A stretch of DNA of 64,000 bases from positions 9,979 through 73,978 of the forward strand of contig CAZOEO010000014.1 of assembly GCA_964578885.1 (NCBI GenBank), read 5' to 3'. The notes beneath the pieces are model-generated. The model ran no database searches, was not told the DNA's origin, and saw only the letters and a program-made list of their open reading frames with translations. The translations under genes were made by a program, and so were the position numbers. This DNA comes from CAZRHR01 sp964578885. Its GTDB lineage: Bacteria > Bacteroidota > Bacteroidia > CAIKAF01. Positions 51,548-61,800 of the stretch are shown here, piece by piece. Within the stretch, counting starts at the first letter, position 1, and every line of letters starts with the position of its first letter.

Positions 51548-51555
51548 TAACTTTG
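51548..51555 (+). promoter_or_regulatory. -7 box for gcvT
   Basis: TAACTTTG matches TAnnTTTG, 17 bases before the ATG at 51573. Confidence 0.65.
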
Positions 51556-51572
51556 CGACAGGAAAATTGACG

Positions 51573-52661
51573 ATGAAAAAAACCGCTTTACACGATATTC
51601 ATGTGGCTGCAGGTGCCAAGATGGTTCCGTTCGCAGGATTTGAGATGCCTTTACAATACAGTGGATTATTGCCAGAACATCATGCCGTAAGACAAGCTGC
51701 TGGCATGTTTGATGTATCCCACATGGGTGAATTCATGGTTTCCGGCCCTCAGGCATTGGCCTTACTGCAATCTATCACGTCTAATGACGTGAGCAAACTG
51801 AGTGCTGGAAAAATTCAATACAGTTGTTTTCCTAACGCAACAGGAGGCATTGTAGATGATCTCTTGGTATACTGTATGACCCCTGAAAAATACATGTTGG
51901 TGGTCAATGCCTCCAACATTGAAAAAGATTGGGCATGGATCCAAAAAGCCAATGAAAAATTTGGTGCCATACTCGATAATGTGTCTGATGCTTGGTCTTT
52001 AATTGCGGTTCAAGGCCCAAAAGCAACAGGCATTCTTCAACGTTTGAGTTCAGCACCACTGTCCACCACCCCCTATTATCATTTCGTGGAAGGAAATATT
52101 GGAGATGTGCATGGGCTGATTTTATCAAATACAGGTTATACCGGTTCCGGCGGATTTGAAATTTATGTACCCAATGCGCAGGCGGAACAAGTATGGAAAA
52201 TGGTACAAAATGAGGGCGCGAATGAGGGATTGATTCCTGCTGGACTTGGCGCCAGAGACACCCTCCGTTTGGAAATGGGATATTGTCTGTATGGAAATGA
52301 CATCGACGACACCACTTCACCCATAGAAGCCGGATTAGGTTGGATTACCAAATTCACCAAACCTTTTACCAATCACGAAGCCCTGAAATCTCAAAAAGAA
52401 ACCGGTCCGGCCTTGCGTCTTTTTGGTCTGGAAATGATTGATAAAGGAATTCCCCGACATGGGTATCCACTTACGGATGCCGAAGGAAATGAAATCGGCC
52501 GTGTAACCAGTGGAACCCAGTCGCCAAGCTTACAAAAAGCCATTGGCATGGGATATATGCCAGCTGCGCTCGCTACGCCAGGACAAGACATTTACGTATC
52601 GGTTCGTGGAAAGCTATTATTGGCTAAAACCACATCATTTCCATTTTTCAAACCCGCATGA
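51573..52661 (+). CDS. gcvT: Glycine cleavage system aminomethyltransferase (T protein)
   Basis: This 362-residue folate enzyme takes the aminomethyl group from lipoyl H protein, releases ammonia and forms methylene-tetrahydrofolate. Family motifs are clear: KMVPFAGFEMPLQYSGLLPE, GMFDVSHMGEF, GGIVDDLLVYC and the folate-binding RDTLRLEMGYCLYGNDID. The start MKKTALHDIH at 51573 was chosen over a TTG two codons upstream. The other gcv genes are not in the window. It overlaps comB by four bases (ATGA). Confidence 0.97.
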   Translation: MKKTALHDIHVAAGAKMVPFAGFEMPLQYSGLLPEHHAVRQAAGMFDVSHMGEFMVSGPQALALLQSITSNDVSKLSAGKIQYSCFPNATGGIVDDLLVYCMTPEKYMLVVNASNIEKDWAWIQKANEKFGAILDNVSDAWSLIAVQGPKATGILQRLSSAPLSTTPYYHFVEGNIGDVHGLILSNTGYTGSGGFEIYVPNAQAEQVWKMVQNEGANEGLIPAGLGARDTLRLEMGYCLYGNDIDDTTSPIEAGLGWITKFTKPFTNHEALKSQKETGPALRLFGLEMIDKGIPRHGYPLTDAEGNEIGRVTSGTQSPSLQKAIGMGYMPAALATPGQDIYVSVRGKLLLAKTTSFPFFKPA

Positions 52662-53401
52662 GTGTGGGAAAAGGAAAAATTGTAAGGGTTTGTCCAAGCC
52701 CGGCGCTGTTCTCGTATTACCAATCTCCTGAACAAGTGACAGTAGTGGTGGATATATTACGCGCTACTTCCGCTATCGCAGCAGCTCTTTTTCATGGTGC
52801 TCGTTCTGTGATTCCTGTCGCAAGTATCGAGGAGGCGGAAACATTTAGGAAAAAGGATTTTCTAGTGGCAGCAGAGCGTGGTGGCGCCATCGTGCCCGGT
52901 TTTCAGTATGGAAATTCGCCATTGAGCTATTTGGATAATCCAGACATTCGAGGTCGGGATTTAGTTTTATCTACCACCAACGGAACCCAAGCCATTGATA
53001 TCGCAAAACATCATGGGCCACTGGTTACGGGTGCCTTCTCAAATATTTCTGCACTCACTACTTTTCTAAATGAACAATGCCCTCAGGATGTTTTAATCCT
53101 ATGTGCCGGGTGGAAAAACAGAATGAATCTGGAAGATACCATGTTCGCAGGTGCTTTAGCTTCGAGACTCCTTCAACATGGATACGGATTAGATACGGAT
53201 GCCGATGCCACTTTAATGGCTTTGTATCTTTTTGAAAAAGCAGGTGAAAATCTGGATGCCTTTATGGCCAACTCTTCCCACAGGAATCGGCTGCAACATC
53301 TAGATTTAAAAGCAGATATTGCGTGGTGTATGCAGGAAGACACCTGCCCGGTGATTCCTTTTTTGGAAGGCCAACAACAATTATTGCCGAAATTTATTTG
53401 A
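52658..53401 (+). CDS. comB: 2-phosphosulfolactate phosphatase ComB
   Basis: This 247-residue Mg-dependent phosphatase has the ComB pattern: VVVDILRATSAIAAALFHGA, FLVAAERGGAIVPGFQYGNS and STTNGTQAIDIA, then ILCAGWKNRMNLEDTMFAGA. ComB makes sulfolactate in coenzyme M synthesis; in Bacteroidota it is more likely part of sulfonate or sulfonolipid metabolism, or has a different substrate. It is coupled to gcvT and the unit ends at a bidirectional terminator shared with mdh. Confidence 0.93.
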   Translation: MSVGKGKIVRVCPSPALFSYYQSPEQVTVVVDILRATSAIAAALFHGARSVIPVASIEEAETFRKKDFLVAAERGGAIVPGFQYGNSPLSYLDNPDIRGRDLVLSTTNGTQAIDIAKHHGPLVTGAFSNISALTTFLNEQCPQDVLILCAGWKNRMNLEDTMFAGALASRLLQHGYGLDTDADATLMALYLFEKAGENLDAFMANSSHRNRLQHLDLKADIAWCMQEDTCPVIPFLEGQQQLLPKFI

Positions 53402-53467
53402 ACTTTTAAGAGCAGCCTAACGTATCTTGGTACCCTAAAAGGTAACTCCCCCCAAATCATTAAAAAT

Positions 53468-53494
53468 AAAAAACGCTCCCTTGGGAGCGTTTTT
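53468..53494. terminator. Bidirectional terminator between comB and mdh
   Basis: AAAAACGCTCCC-TT-GGGAGCGTTTTT is a near-perfect stem with A and T runs on both sides, serving convergent comB and mdh. Confidence 0.92.
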
Positions 53495-53517
53495 GCTTAT
53501 TCTTGTGTTCTGAAAAA

Positions 53518-54456
53518 TTATGCGGTAGCATTCATTTGATCCAGTACACCCATTACTTCTTTTACAGCACCGGCAGATTTTTTGAGTAAATCCATTTCGT
53601 CGGCATTCAAATCCAACTCAATAATTTTCTCAATACCATTTTTGCCGAGAACCACAGGTACCCCAAGGTAAATGTCCTTCATGCCGTATTCGCCTTGAAG
53701 CCATGCGCATACTGGGAAAATACGACGTTGATCTCTCACAATGGCTTCTACCATTTGTGCTGCGGCGGCTCCAGGAGCAAACCAAGCGGAAGTTCCCATG
53801 AGATTCACCAATTCGCCACCCCCCTTTTTGGTTCTTTCGACTATGGCCTCCAGTTTTTCAGCATCAATCATTTCTGTAACCGGAATTCCGCTAACAGTAG
53901 TATATCTTGGCAGAGGAACCATGGTGTCACCGTGTCCGCCCAACAGCATGGCCTGAATATCTTTAGGAGAAATATCCAACGCTTCAGCCAAGAAAGCACG
54001 ATAACGTGCCGTATCCAAAATTCCGGCCATTCCCATAACGCGATGACTTGGAATTTTAGCGGTCAGGTAAGCACAATACGTCATAACGTCTAAAGGATTA
54101 GACACCACGATGATTTTAGCCTCAGGAGAATATTTAATTACGTTTTCGGTTACCATTTTTACGATACCGGCATTGGTCGCGATTAAATCGTCGCGGCTCA
54201 TGCCTGGCTTTCTGGGTAAACCAGAAGTAATCACCACCACATCTGAATCTTTGGTGGGCGCATAATCATTGGTGTAACCTTTTACACGTGTGTTATAATA
54301 ATTGACCGGGGCCGTTTGCCACATGTCCAAAGACTTGCCTTCTGCTAGTCCCTCCTTAATGTCGATAAGGATCACCTCATTGGCCAATTCCTTATGAGCA
54401 ATAACGTCTGCGCAAGTAGCTCCAACGTTACCAGCACCAATTACCGTAATTTTCAT
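53518..54456 (-). CDS. mdh: Malate dehydrogenase
   Basis: This 312-residue NAD enzyme interconverts malate and oxaloacetate in the TCA cycle. It is of the lactate-dehydrogenase-like type 3: the dinucleotide loop is ITVIGAGNVGATCADVI. The substrate arginines are in SGLPRKPGMSRDDL (Arg82, Arg88), and the catalytic pair is Asp148 in ILDTARYR and His175 in LGGHGDTMVPLPRY. Arg82 and the lack of a Gln in the loop fit malate rather than lactate. A perfect -7 box (TATATTTG) lies about 31 bases upstream. Confidence 0.97.
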   Translation of the reverse strand: MKITVIGAGNVGATCADVIAHKELANEVILIDIKEGLAEGKSLDMWQTAPVNYYNTRVKGYTNDYAPTKDSDVVVITSGLPRKPGMSRDDLIATNAGIVKMVTENVIKYSPEAKIIVVSNPLDVMTYCAYLTAKIPSHRVMGMAGILDTARYRAFLAEALDISPKDIQAMLLGGHGDTMVPLPRYTTVSGIPVTEMIDAEKLEAIVERTKKGGGELVNLMGTSAWFAPGAAAAQMVEAIVRDQRRIFPVCAWLQGEYGMKDIYLGVPVVLGKNGIEKIIELDLNADEMDLLKKSAGAVKEVMGVLDQMNATA

Positions 54457-54487
54457 GTGTTATGGGGATTTAAATTTTGGTCGTGGG

Positions 54488-54495
54488 CAAATATA
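54488..54495 (-). promoter_or_regulatory. -7 box for mdh
   Basis: TATATTTG on the minus strand matches TAnnTTTG, 31 bases before the mdh ATG. Confidence 0.6.
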
Positions 54496-54590
54496 ATACG
54501 CGTTTCATTCAAATGGTTCGACTTTTATACAACATTTCTTAAAGAAAATCGTATTGAATGTGATAAAGCCCTTTCAACATAATAATTTTA

Positions 54591-54598
54591 TACCTTTG
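54591..54598 (+). promoter_or_regulatory. -7 box deciding the start of the T9SS type B protein
   Basis: TACCTTTG matches TAnnTTTG, nine bases before the ATG at 54608 and downstream of the other in-frame start at 54554. Confidence 0.65.
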
Positions 54599-54607
54599 AG
54601 TATCCTA

Positions 54608-56467
54608 ATGAAAGTGTTTACAGCACACTTACGATTTCTAGTTGCTCTCGGGATGATACTCATTTTCCCCATGGCGGGTTTTGGCCAATTCTCCTCGGAT
54701 TGTCCTACTGCCGTGCCAGTATGCAATGCGGTGTATGATGTACCGGTTTTATCCCCTTCTGCCAATACCATTCAAAACGAAATCAATCCCATTTTATCTT
54801 GTTTATCTTCAGGGGAAAACAACGGAAACTGGTATACTTTTACCGTTCAGTCAGATGGATTTTTATCGTTTAACATTATACCCTACGGCATAGTCGATTA
54901 CGACTGGGCTGTTTTCAATATTACCAATGCGAGTTGTGCAGACATCGCCACCAATGCCAGTTTACAGGTAGGCTGTAATTTTTCCAGTTCGGTAAACAAC
55001 AATGCGATTACCGGAGCAAACGGAGGCCCAAATTTGCAGGACGAGCCCGCTATTCCTGTTTTGGCCGGGCAAACCTATGTCCTTTATATTTCCAATTATA
55101 ATTTCTCGAACAATAGTTCTGGTTATAAACTCGATTTTTCAGCAAGCACGGCCCAGGTGCCAGACAACATGGCACCTAAGCTGGTGAGCATGACGCCTTC
55201 CAGTAATTGTAAAGCATCTCAAATCAACTTAAAATTCAACGAAAACATCGCATGTAACACCGTTTCACCAACTGATTTCACCGTGACCGGACCGGGTGGC
55301 CCTTACACGGTTACTGCAATTTCAGGTTGTGGACCAGGCCCTTACAGTAATCAATTTGACCTTACCATTTCCCCCGCCATGGTGCAAAGTGGAAATTATT
55401 CCGTTCAAATTACCGGTTCTGTGGCAGATGTATGTGGTAACGCGCTTTCGGGCGGTCCGGGAGTTCAAATCGATTATGCTTCATTAAGTGTCAATCTCAC
55501 CAAAACAGACTCAGATTGTCCAGTGGCCAATGGAACGGCCACGGCCAATGTGCTAAGCGGAACGGCACCATTTTCCTTTCAATGGAGCGATCCTTTGGGA
55601 CAAACCACCTCGCAGGCCACGGGACTTCCGAGAGGCTGGTACAAAGTGGTTGTGAGAGACGCCAATGGCTGCCAAATTGTTGATTCCATTAAAGTGAATG
55701 ATCCAACATCTTTCACTTTTTCCATTCAGCAATCACCAGATACCTGCGGAAAAGGTGTTGGCGTTTTAGAAGCCATTGCCAATGGAACTACAGGGCCTTT
55801 TAGTTTTGCCTGGGACAACTTGCCGCCTTCCGGGAATTTCTACTTTAATGCCTTCGGGGATTCGCTGTACTATGTGAAAATAACTGATTCACAGGGCTGT
55901 TGGTTGGACACCAATGTGGTGATGCAAAATGAAACCAACGATTCTTTGGTGGCCTTTTTCATCGCAGATAAGGATAAGGTCAATTTTCTACTGCCTCGTG
56001 TCCATTTTTATAACCAAAGCCAGTATGAAAATAATGTGGAATGGACCATTGGTAGTTTTACTACTACACAAAATGATTTTTTCTACGACTTTCCTCAAAT
56101 CGGACAAATCCCCGTTACCATCACGGCATTCGACATCAATGGATGTAAAGCGTCGTACACCGAAAGTATCGAGGTTTTTTATGAATTAGGCTTTTATATT
56201 CCCAATGCTTTTACCGCCAATAACGACGGACTCAATGAGCGGTTTTTCTGCACGGGAATCGGGTTGGACTCTACCCGATTTCAGATGTTCATTTATGACC
56301 GATGGGGTCAGGTGATTTTTGAAACCACCCAAATGAACCAAGGTTGGGACGGAACAGATGGTCATGGCAGAATCATGCCTATGGGCAGTTATGTCTGGCG
56401 TGTAGAGGTGCATGAAATCAAAGGAGATTTACACGTATTTCACGGTCGCGTGCAACTCATTCGATAA
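54608..56467 (+). CDS. Secreted protein with SprB-like repeats and T9SS type B sorting domain
   Basis: This 619-residue protein has a signal peptide (LRFLVALGMILIFPMAGFGQ). The N-terminal part (about 30-180) is a carbohydrate-binding-like beta domain, and a Big-type domain follows (about 185-290). Repeats resembling SprB modules come next (LSGTAPFSFQWSDPLGQTTS, then GWYKVVVRDANGCQIVDSI, and a second DSQGCW unit). The C-terminal 90 residues, IPNAFTANNDGLNERFFCTG to GSYVWRVEVHEIKG, form the gliding-motility-associated type B sorting domain. It is probably a cell-surface adhesin-like protein. The ATG at 54608 was chosen because the -7 box lies just upstream and the leader then starts properly. 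Confidence 0.92.
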   Translation: MKVFTAHLRFLVALGMILIFPMAGFGQFSSDCPTAVPVCNAVYDVPVLSPSANTIQNEINPILSCLSSGENNGNWYTFTVQSDGFLSFNIIPYGIVDYDWAVFNITNASCADIATNASLQVGCNFSSSVNNNAITGANGGPNLQDEPAIPVLAGQTYVLYISNYNFSNNSSGYKLDFSASTAQVPDNMAPKLVSMTPSSNCKASQINLKFNENIACNTVSPTDFTVTGPGGPYTVTAISGCGPGPYSNQFDLTISPAMVQSGNYSVQITGSVADVCGNALSGGPGVQIDYASLSVNLTKTDSDCPVANGTATANVLSGTAPFSFQWSDPLGQTTSQATGLPRGWYKVVVRDANGCQIVDSIKVNDPTSFTFSIQQSPDTCGKGVGVLEAIANGTTGPFSFAWDNLPPSGNFYFNAFGDSLYYVKITDSQGCWLDTNVVMQNETNDSLVAFFIADKDKVNFLLPRVHFYNQSQYENNVEWTIGSFTTTQNDFFYDFPQIGQIPVTITAFDINGCKASYTESIEVFYELGFYIPNAFTANNDGLNERFFCTGIGLDSTRFQMFIYDRWGQVIFETTQMNQGWDGTDGHGRIMPMGSYVWRVEVHEIKGDLHVFHGRVQLIR

Positions 56468-56504
56468 ATGTAAGAAGGAAGGCAAACTCCCCCTGGTTTA
56501 TCCA

Positions 56505-56533
56505 TAAAAAAAGCTTCACGTTTCCGTAAAGCT
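56505..56533 (-). terminator. Intrinsic terminator of the fructosamine kinase gene
   Basis: On the minus strand AGCTTTACG-GAAA-CGTGAAGCT forms a 9-base stem with a GAAA tetraloop and is followed by a T run, 25 bases after the stop. Confidence 0.88.
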
Positions 56534-56557
56534 CTTCTTTCAGAATATGTATTGGGC

Positions 56558-57436
56558 TTAGTTAAACTGAGCTACAATATTTTTAACGGATTGAATATAG
56601 GAACCTACAAAAAGGTTGACATGGACCAATAAAGGGTAAAGGTTACAAATGGCCACCCGATTTTCCCAACCTGGCTGAAGTGGTTTGGCTTCTTGGTAAG
56701 CATCATAAAAGCGTTGGTCGAATCCGCCGAATAATCTGGTCATGGCCAAATCCATTTCACGGTGGCCATAATAAACAGACGGGTCGTAAACAATGGGATC
56801 GCCTTCCAGGTCTGCCATGAAATTTCCGGACCACAGGTCGCCATGCAAAAGGGCTGGTGCTTCAGTGGGAAAAAGATTGGGAAGCTCTTTATACATTTTC
56901 TGGAAACGGTCTACCATGGCATGGTCAGCTTTCCCGGCATCCACCGCGCGGGTGAGCATTGGCTCCAAACGATTGCAGATGAAAAACTCAACCCAATTGT
57001 CATGGCCTGAGTTGTTTTGATGCAGGGTTCCTATATAATTGTCTTGATCGAAACCAAATTGTGGTCGGGTATGTTGGTGAAGAGAGGCCAATTTTTGTCC
57101 AAAATCTTCCCAAAAATCATAATGTGGCGTACCACTTTCCATGAATTCCATGAGCAAGATGTCCTGATCCTCTACATGTAACAAGTCGATGACCTGTGGA
57201 ACCCGCAAAGTTTTTGTGTTTCTCAACGTGTCTAGGCCCATCTTTTCGTGGAGAAACAAATTGGGAAAGGCCCTGGCATCATTCATTTTTGCGAAAAACA
57301 TTCCCTGGTTGGTTCGGATCATCATCGCTTTATTGATGCCCCCCCCTTGAAGGTTTCGCAATTCGAGTACGGTAAGGTTCGAATCCAAATACTTTGAAAG
57401 TGAAGCTTCTACCTGATTTTTTAAAGAATCTGCCAT
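56558..57436 (-). CDS. Fructosamine kinase family protein
   Basis: This 292-residue kinase phosphorylates ketosamines (sugar-damaged proteins or small molecules) so that they can decompose. It has the aminoglycoside-phosphotransferase fold. The catalytic loop is ALLHGDLWSGNFMADLEG, the metal site is VYDPSVYYGHREMDLAMT, and the nucleotide-binding Lys is near GMFFAKMN. Length and order match FN3K-type proteins. A terminator follows. It is oriented toward the T9SS type B gene and lies just upstream of tRNA-Ala on the opposite strand. Confidence 0.93.
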   Translation of the reverse strand: MADSLKNQVEASLSKYLDSNLTVLELRNLQGGGINKAMMIRTNQGMFFAKMNDARAFPNLFLHEKMGLDTLRNTKTLRVPQVIDLLHVEDQDILLMEFMESGTPHYDFWEDFGQKLASLHQHTRPQFGFDQDNYIGTLHQNNSGHDNWVEFFICNRLEPMLTRAVDAGKADHAMVDRFQKMYKELPNLFPTEAPALLHGDLWSGNFMADLEGDPIVYDPSVYYGHREMDLAMTRLFGGFDQRFYDAYQEAKPLQPGWENRVAICNLYPLLVHVNLFVGSYIQSVKNIVAQFN

Positions 57437-57475
57437 TTTTTTCTAATGTTGGGTCAAAAATGAGAAAAAGTTTTC

Positions 57476-57483
57476 TACTTTTG
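57476..57483 (+). promoter_or_regulatory. -7 box for tRNA-Ala
   Basis: TACTTTTG matches TAnnTTTG, 22 bases before the tRNA 5' end; the same octamer drives tRNA-Ser. Confidence 0.65.
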
Positions 57484-57505
57484 CCCTCGCAAGTCAGAAA
57501 AAAAT

Positions 57506-57579
57506 GGGGCATTAGCTCAGCTGGCTAGAGCGCTACAATGGCATTGTAGAGGTCATCGGTTCGACTCCGATATGCTCCA
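57506..57579 (+). tRNA. tRNA-Ala (anticodon GGC)
   Basis: This 74-base gene has acceptor GGGGCAT/ATGCTCC (one G-U pair), D arm TAGCTCAGCTGGCTAGAGC, anticodon stem CTACA/TGTAG with loop ATGGCAT (anticodon GGC), and T loop GGTTCGACTCC. CCA is not encoded. Confidence 0.96.
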
Positions 57580-57585
57580 CCCCGT

Positions 57586-57629
57586 AAATCCGCAACTCTT
57601 TTATTTAGAAGATGTTGCGGATTTTTTTT
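57586..57629 (+). terminator. Terminator after tRNA-Ala
   Basis: AAATCCGCAAC pairs with GTTGCGGATTT across a 17-base loop and is followed by Ts. Confidence 0.88.
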
Positions 57630-57720
57630 ATAAAAGTTAGTCCACTATTAGCCCTGAAGAAGATTTTTAAGCCTAAGTTGGGGTTTCCGTGTCGGAGCAG
57701 ATAAGTAGATTTGGTGCCTA

Positions 57721-58842
57721 TCAACAAACATGGTAGGGTCCAAGTTTCGGCCCGAACTTTTGTTGGCACAACTTTTCATTGCTTTGGAATGTTGGGACTT
57801 GGCTTTCCATCCTTTTTGCTTTTGAGTCTAAAAAGTTGTTTTCAGTAGCCCATACCCTGAGCAATTCAATCCGCGTTCTCATTACTTCATCAAATTCACT
57901 TTGACCAAAAATATTGAGATAGTTTTTTTGATTCTCTAACCACCTTGTAAAACCTTCACCGTTTTTGATAAACATTTTTTCAACCTCTATTTTACCTTCT
58001 TCAACTTGGTCTTCGGTCAAATCGGGTAACGAGCTAATTTCTTCAATTATCTGTTGGGTGGTCGGGTCTTCTTTAGCAATCAGCAAAATATCTTTGAGAT
58101 AGTTTTCGGGAAGGATGGAAGCAAACTTATCAATTTTAAATTCGTCCAAACCACCAAAACTAGGAATATCAATCCCGAATTTGCTTCTATAATCAAACCG
58201 AATTACGGATATGGGGTACTTTAAGAGGTGTAAGGTGCATACAAGAGATACAACACTTTTAAATGAAACCAACCATTTTGAAACTAATTCTTCTTCAAAG
58301 GTTTGAAAATCATTTTTAAATAATCCCATTCCGTTTGAGTGTTTCGCACCCTTTGAATGAACATAGTCATGAAGATATCCGAGATTTTGGTGAACTTGTT
58401 TAAGATTGTGTCTTGTATCAAACTTTTTGATGTTATCATTTTGCCTTAGTTTTTCCCAAATTTCATGGTTTCTAGGCGTGTCAGCGTTTGATTCAAGCCA
58501 TTCTGCAACTGCATCGTGCCCAACATCATTGATATTGTAATAAACAGATAACAATCCTAGTTCTAAGACACTTCTTAGAGAAACAAAGGCTTGCTTGTAA
58601 AGTCCAAAACATATTTGGGTGAATGACACTTGAAGCTCTTCCCATGAATCACTAAAAGGAAAAAAATGCCCTGAGCAAAAGTTGTTACGATTATGAGGAA
58701 TAATCTCACCAACAATATGATAAATCCAACCTAATTCCTCAATTTGTTCTTTAATTTCAGGATTGGCTTCAAAGAATTTTTCAGTCTCCTTGTAAACTTC
58801 AATACTTTTATCTGGCTCGTATATGTATGGTTTAAACTTCAT
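57721..58842 (-). CDS. Uncharacterised protein coupled to the restriction-methylase gene
   Basis: This 373-residue protein is soluble and mostly helical. The middle part (LYKQAFVSLRSVLELGLLSV, then HNLKQVHQNLGYLHDYVHSK) recalls DUF5677/HEPN-like helical proteins that carry Arg/His motifs. A charged region near 270-310 (DLTEDQVEEGKIEVEKMFIK) follows. No enzyme motif was recognised. The start codon overlaps the methylase stop by one base (TAATG), so translation is coupled and the two products may act together. A nuclease, toxin or regulator role is possible but not shown. Confidence 0.7.
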   Translation of the reverse strand: MKFKPYIYEPDKSIEVYKETEKFFEANPEIKEQIEELGWIYHIVGEIIPHNRNNFCSGHFFPFSDSWEELQVSFTQICFGLYKQAFVSLRSVLELGLLSVYYNINDVGHDAVAEWLESNADTPRNHEIWEKLRQNDNIKKFDTRHNLKQVHQNLGYLHDYVHSKGAKHSNGMGLFKNDFQTFEEELVSKWLVSFKSVVSLVCTLHLLKYPISVIRFDYRSKFGIDIPSFGGLDEFKIDKFASILPENYLKDILLIAKEDPTTQQIIEEISSLPDLTEDQVEEGKIEVEKMFIKNGEGFTRWLENQKNYLNIFGQSEFDEVMRTRIELLRVWATENNFLDSKAKRMESQVPTFQSNEKLCQQKFGPKLGPYHVC

Positions 58843-61800
58843 TAAATCTCTACTTTATCAATCTCTTTCATCAATCTGTCCGTTTCATTAAGTGCCACAA
58901 TAATTTTCTGATAATGCAAAATATCGTCAAATTCTAATTTGCGGCCTTTTCGGTCTTTAAGCCATTTTTGTGCTGGCTGATAACCACCGATGTAAAATTC
59001 CCAAGCGATTTGCGGAACATTGTCGAAATACTGCGTGTCATTTATGTAGACCTTACCTGTGTTGGTGGCACGCTGAGCGGAGTCGAAGTGTGGTTTTACA
59101 ACCACATTATCACCGTCTATTGGATATTGTGTGATGTATTTCTCAACGGTCGGGCTTTCTAATAAATGTAAATGGCGTATTTCACCGCCCAATTTTACCA
59201 ATTTCCAAAACGTGTCTTTGTCTTTCGGATAAGGCACTCTCGGAAAATCAATTTTTAAAAACTCTTTGTATTTCTCTCGGTAGTTGGGAGAGTGCAAAAT
59301 GGCATAGATGTAATCTAAAATGTCTATTGGTGCAAATGTGTCTTTGTTTGTTTCTTTTTCATTAGTAAAAGTTAAACTCAATTTTTCTGCCATTTGCCTT
59401 ACGACTTCTGTGTTTAGGTTTGGTGTTCTTTCTTCTGATTGATAAATGTTTTCTTGTTCTTTGTTTTCGGGGAAGAGGTAAAGAGGAAAAGTTGTACATG
59501 TATCTAAAGATGAGATTGCGTCCTTTCCAATTATATATTTATTAATCCAGTAGTTACCAATACCTCCTGCTCTCGATTGTCTTAATAGTGCCAATCCAAG
59601 ATTATCTCGTCTCAAAAAATGTCTCATTATATTTTCTCGCCCAAAATCGATTAAACTACTTTCATAATAGCAAAAACGATTGTCAAATGGACGATAATCA
59701 ATAAATGCAACCTTATTAGGATTAAACGCTTCAATCTTTCGTGCTGTAGATATTAACCAATCTCGATTATTTTTCAGATTAAATTTCTTTGCTACTTCAT
59801 GGTCACTGAAAGTAGAATTATAAAATTCATTAATCTTTTGCAATAATATTTCCTTTTGAAAGTCTATTACAAAATGGTCTCTATGGGTTTTAATTCCAGA
59901 AGAGTTTGCTTTGAAAAGTACATCAATTCTAAATCCTTTCTCATATTCTTTACTTCCTCCAAAATCTTTCTTTACCAGATAATAGTTTGGTGCTTCAACT
60001 TTCAATTCATCCCATGCAATTGACTTCAAAGTGTTTTCGTGTAAATAATCATACTTAAATTCCCGCTTTCCAAATAAATTGGAATGAAATACCTTGCCAA
60101 ACTCGTTTACCTTTCTTTTTTCACTTTTTACAAATATGTTTATGGAAACACCTTGCATAATATCAAAAACATTCTGGTCGGGTGAGCCATCAGGGCAAAC
60201 TTCTTTTTTCTTTGCGTTACCGTGTAAATCCAATATATAAATAGTGTCAAAACTTTCTAATAATTTTTTCCTCATTTGACGATGAATAATTCCGTCAATA
60301 AAACTATTGTTAGAAATATAAGCCAACACACCACTGCCTTTTTTATCTATAAAATGCTGTCCAAACCGAATAAATTTAATGTAATCATCAGAAAGTGGTT
60401 GTATATTTCTTTCGTTTAAACTCTTCTTGTAATCTGAGGTTAGTTTTTCAATCCATTCACTTTTGTTAGTACTACTTACACTATATGGTGGATTACCAAT
60501 TACACACATTACCGGAGTATCACGTTTGATGTGGTTTGCTTCATTCGCTTCTGTACTTAACCAATTCGCAAATAAAGTTCCTGTATCGGGATGACTTTCT
60601 TCTAAGCTGTTGGTGAGGTAAACTCTAAAACGTTGATTGGTGGTAGGCTTGTAACCTGTTTCTGTTAAAAGCAAATCTAATTTCAAGTGTGCCATGGCAT
60701 AACTTGCCATTAACAACTCGAATCCATTAAGACGAGGCAATAAATGCGTTTCTACATAATTGCTCCAAATGCCTTGTTGTCCTTCAAACTTTTTGTGAAT
60801 GTGTTTTACCACTTCGGCAAGGAAAGTTCCTGTTCCTGTGGCTGGGTCAAGAATTTGTACCTTGTGAACCTCTTGTTCCACTTTTTTGCCTTGCACATCC
60901 ACTTTTATCTTTGTTTTGCTCGTGTCGGCTAATCCTTGTGGCAAATCAAATTCAGTTTTTAGAATATCATCAACGGCACGAACTATAAAATTTACAACGG
61001 GTTGCGGAGTGTACCAAACGCCCCTTGCCTTGCGGAGTTTCGGGTCATATTCACAAAGAAAGGTTTCGTAAAAATGGATGATTGGGTCTTCCATTTTAGT
61101 TGACTTCCCGTAATTCTTTAAAATTTCTTCAACGTTGCAATGCAGAAAAATATCTACCAAGCTGTCAACTATCCATTTTATACGGTCGTCAATGTCAGGC
61201 CCTGCGATGTAGCCAAATAGTTTGCGTAAAAACGGATTTGATTTCGGAATAAGTTCTGCTGCTTCGTGCCTACTGAATGTCGGCAAGGTGGGGTCGTGTA
61301 AACGAGCTGCAAATATTCCATAAGAAATAGTTTGGGCGTAAACGTCTGCAAATCCTTTTGGTGTGATGTCGTGTATTAGAATTTGTTTAAAGGCATTCAT
61401 TTGGTCTTTCAGGGTACTGTCCTCATGATTGGTTTCATCACTTGTCAAGGCCTTTTCAATCACTTCAGAAAGTAGACGGGCTTTGCCTGCCATCATTTCC
61501 GCCAATCTTTTTGAACTCTTTATGGTTTGCCCGATGTGGGTGCAAAAGTCTTTGATGAAGTTTTCAAAACTTGAAAAATTCTCGGTTAATGGTTTTATGC
61601 CTTTGTCGGTAATTTCTCCAATGGCAATTTTCATTACAAACTGTCCGTCTCGGTATAAATGAAAGTCAAGATAGTCTGTAAAAATGATGTTGTTTAACGA
61701 GGCTTTGTAACGGTCAAACTGTTCTTTGTTGCCCGTTTTCTTTGCTCCTTCAAGGTCCTTTTCGCCAATGTCTTTGGCTTCAATAAAACCAACAGGAATA

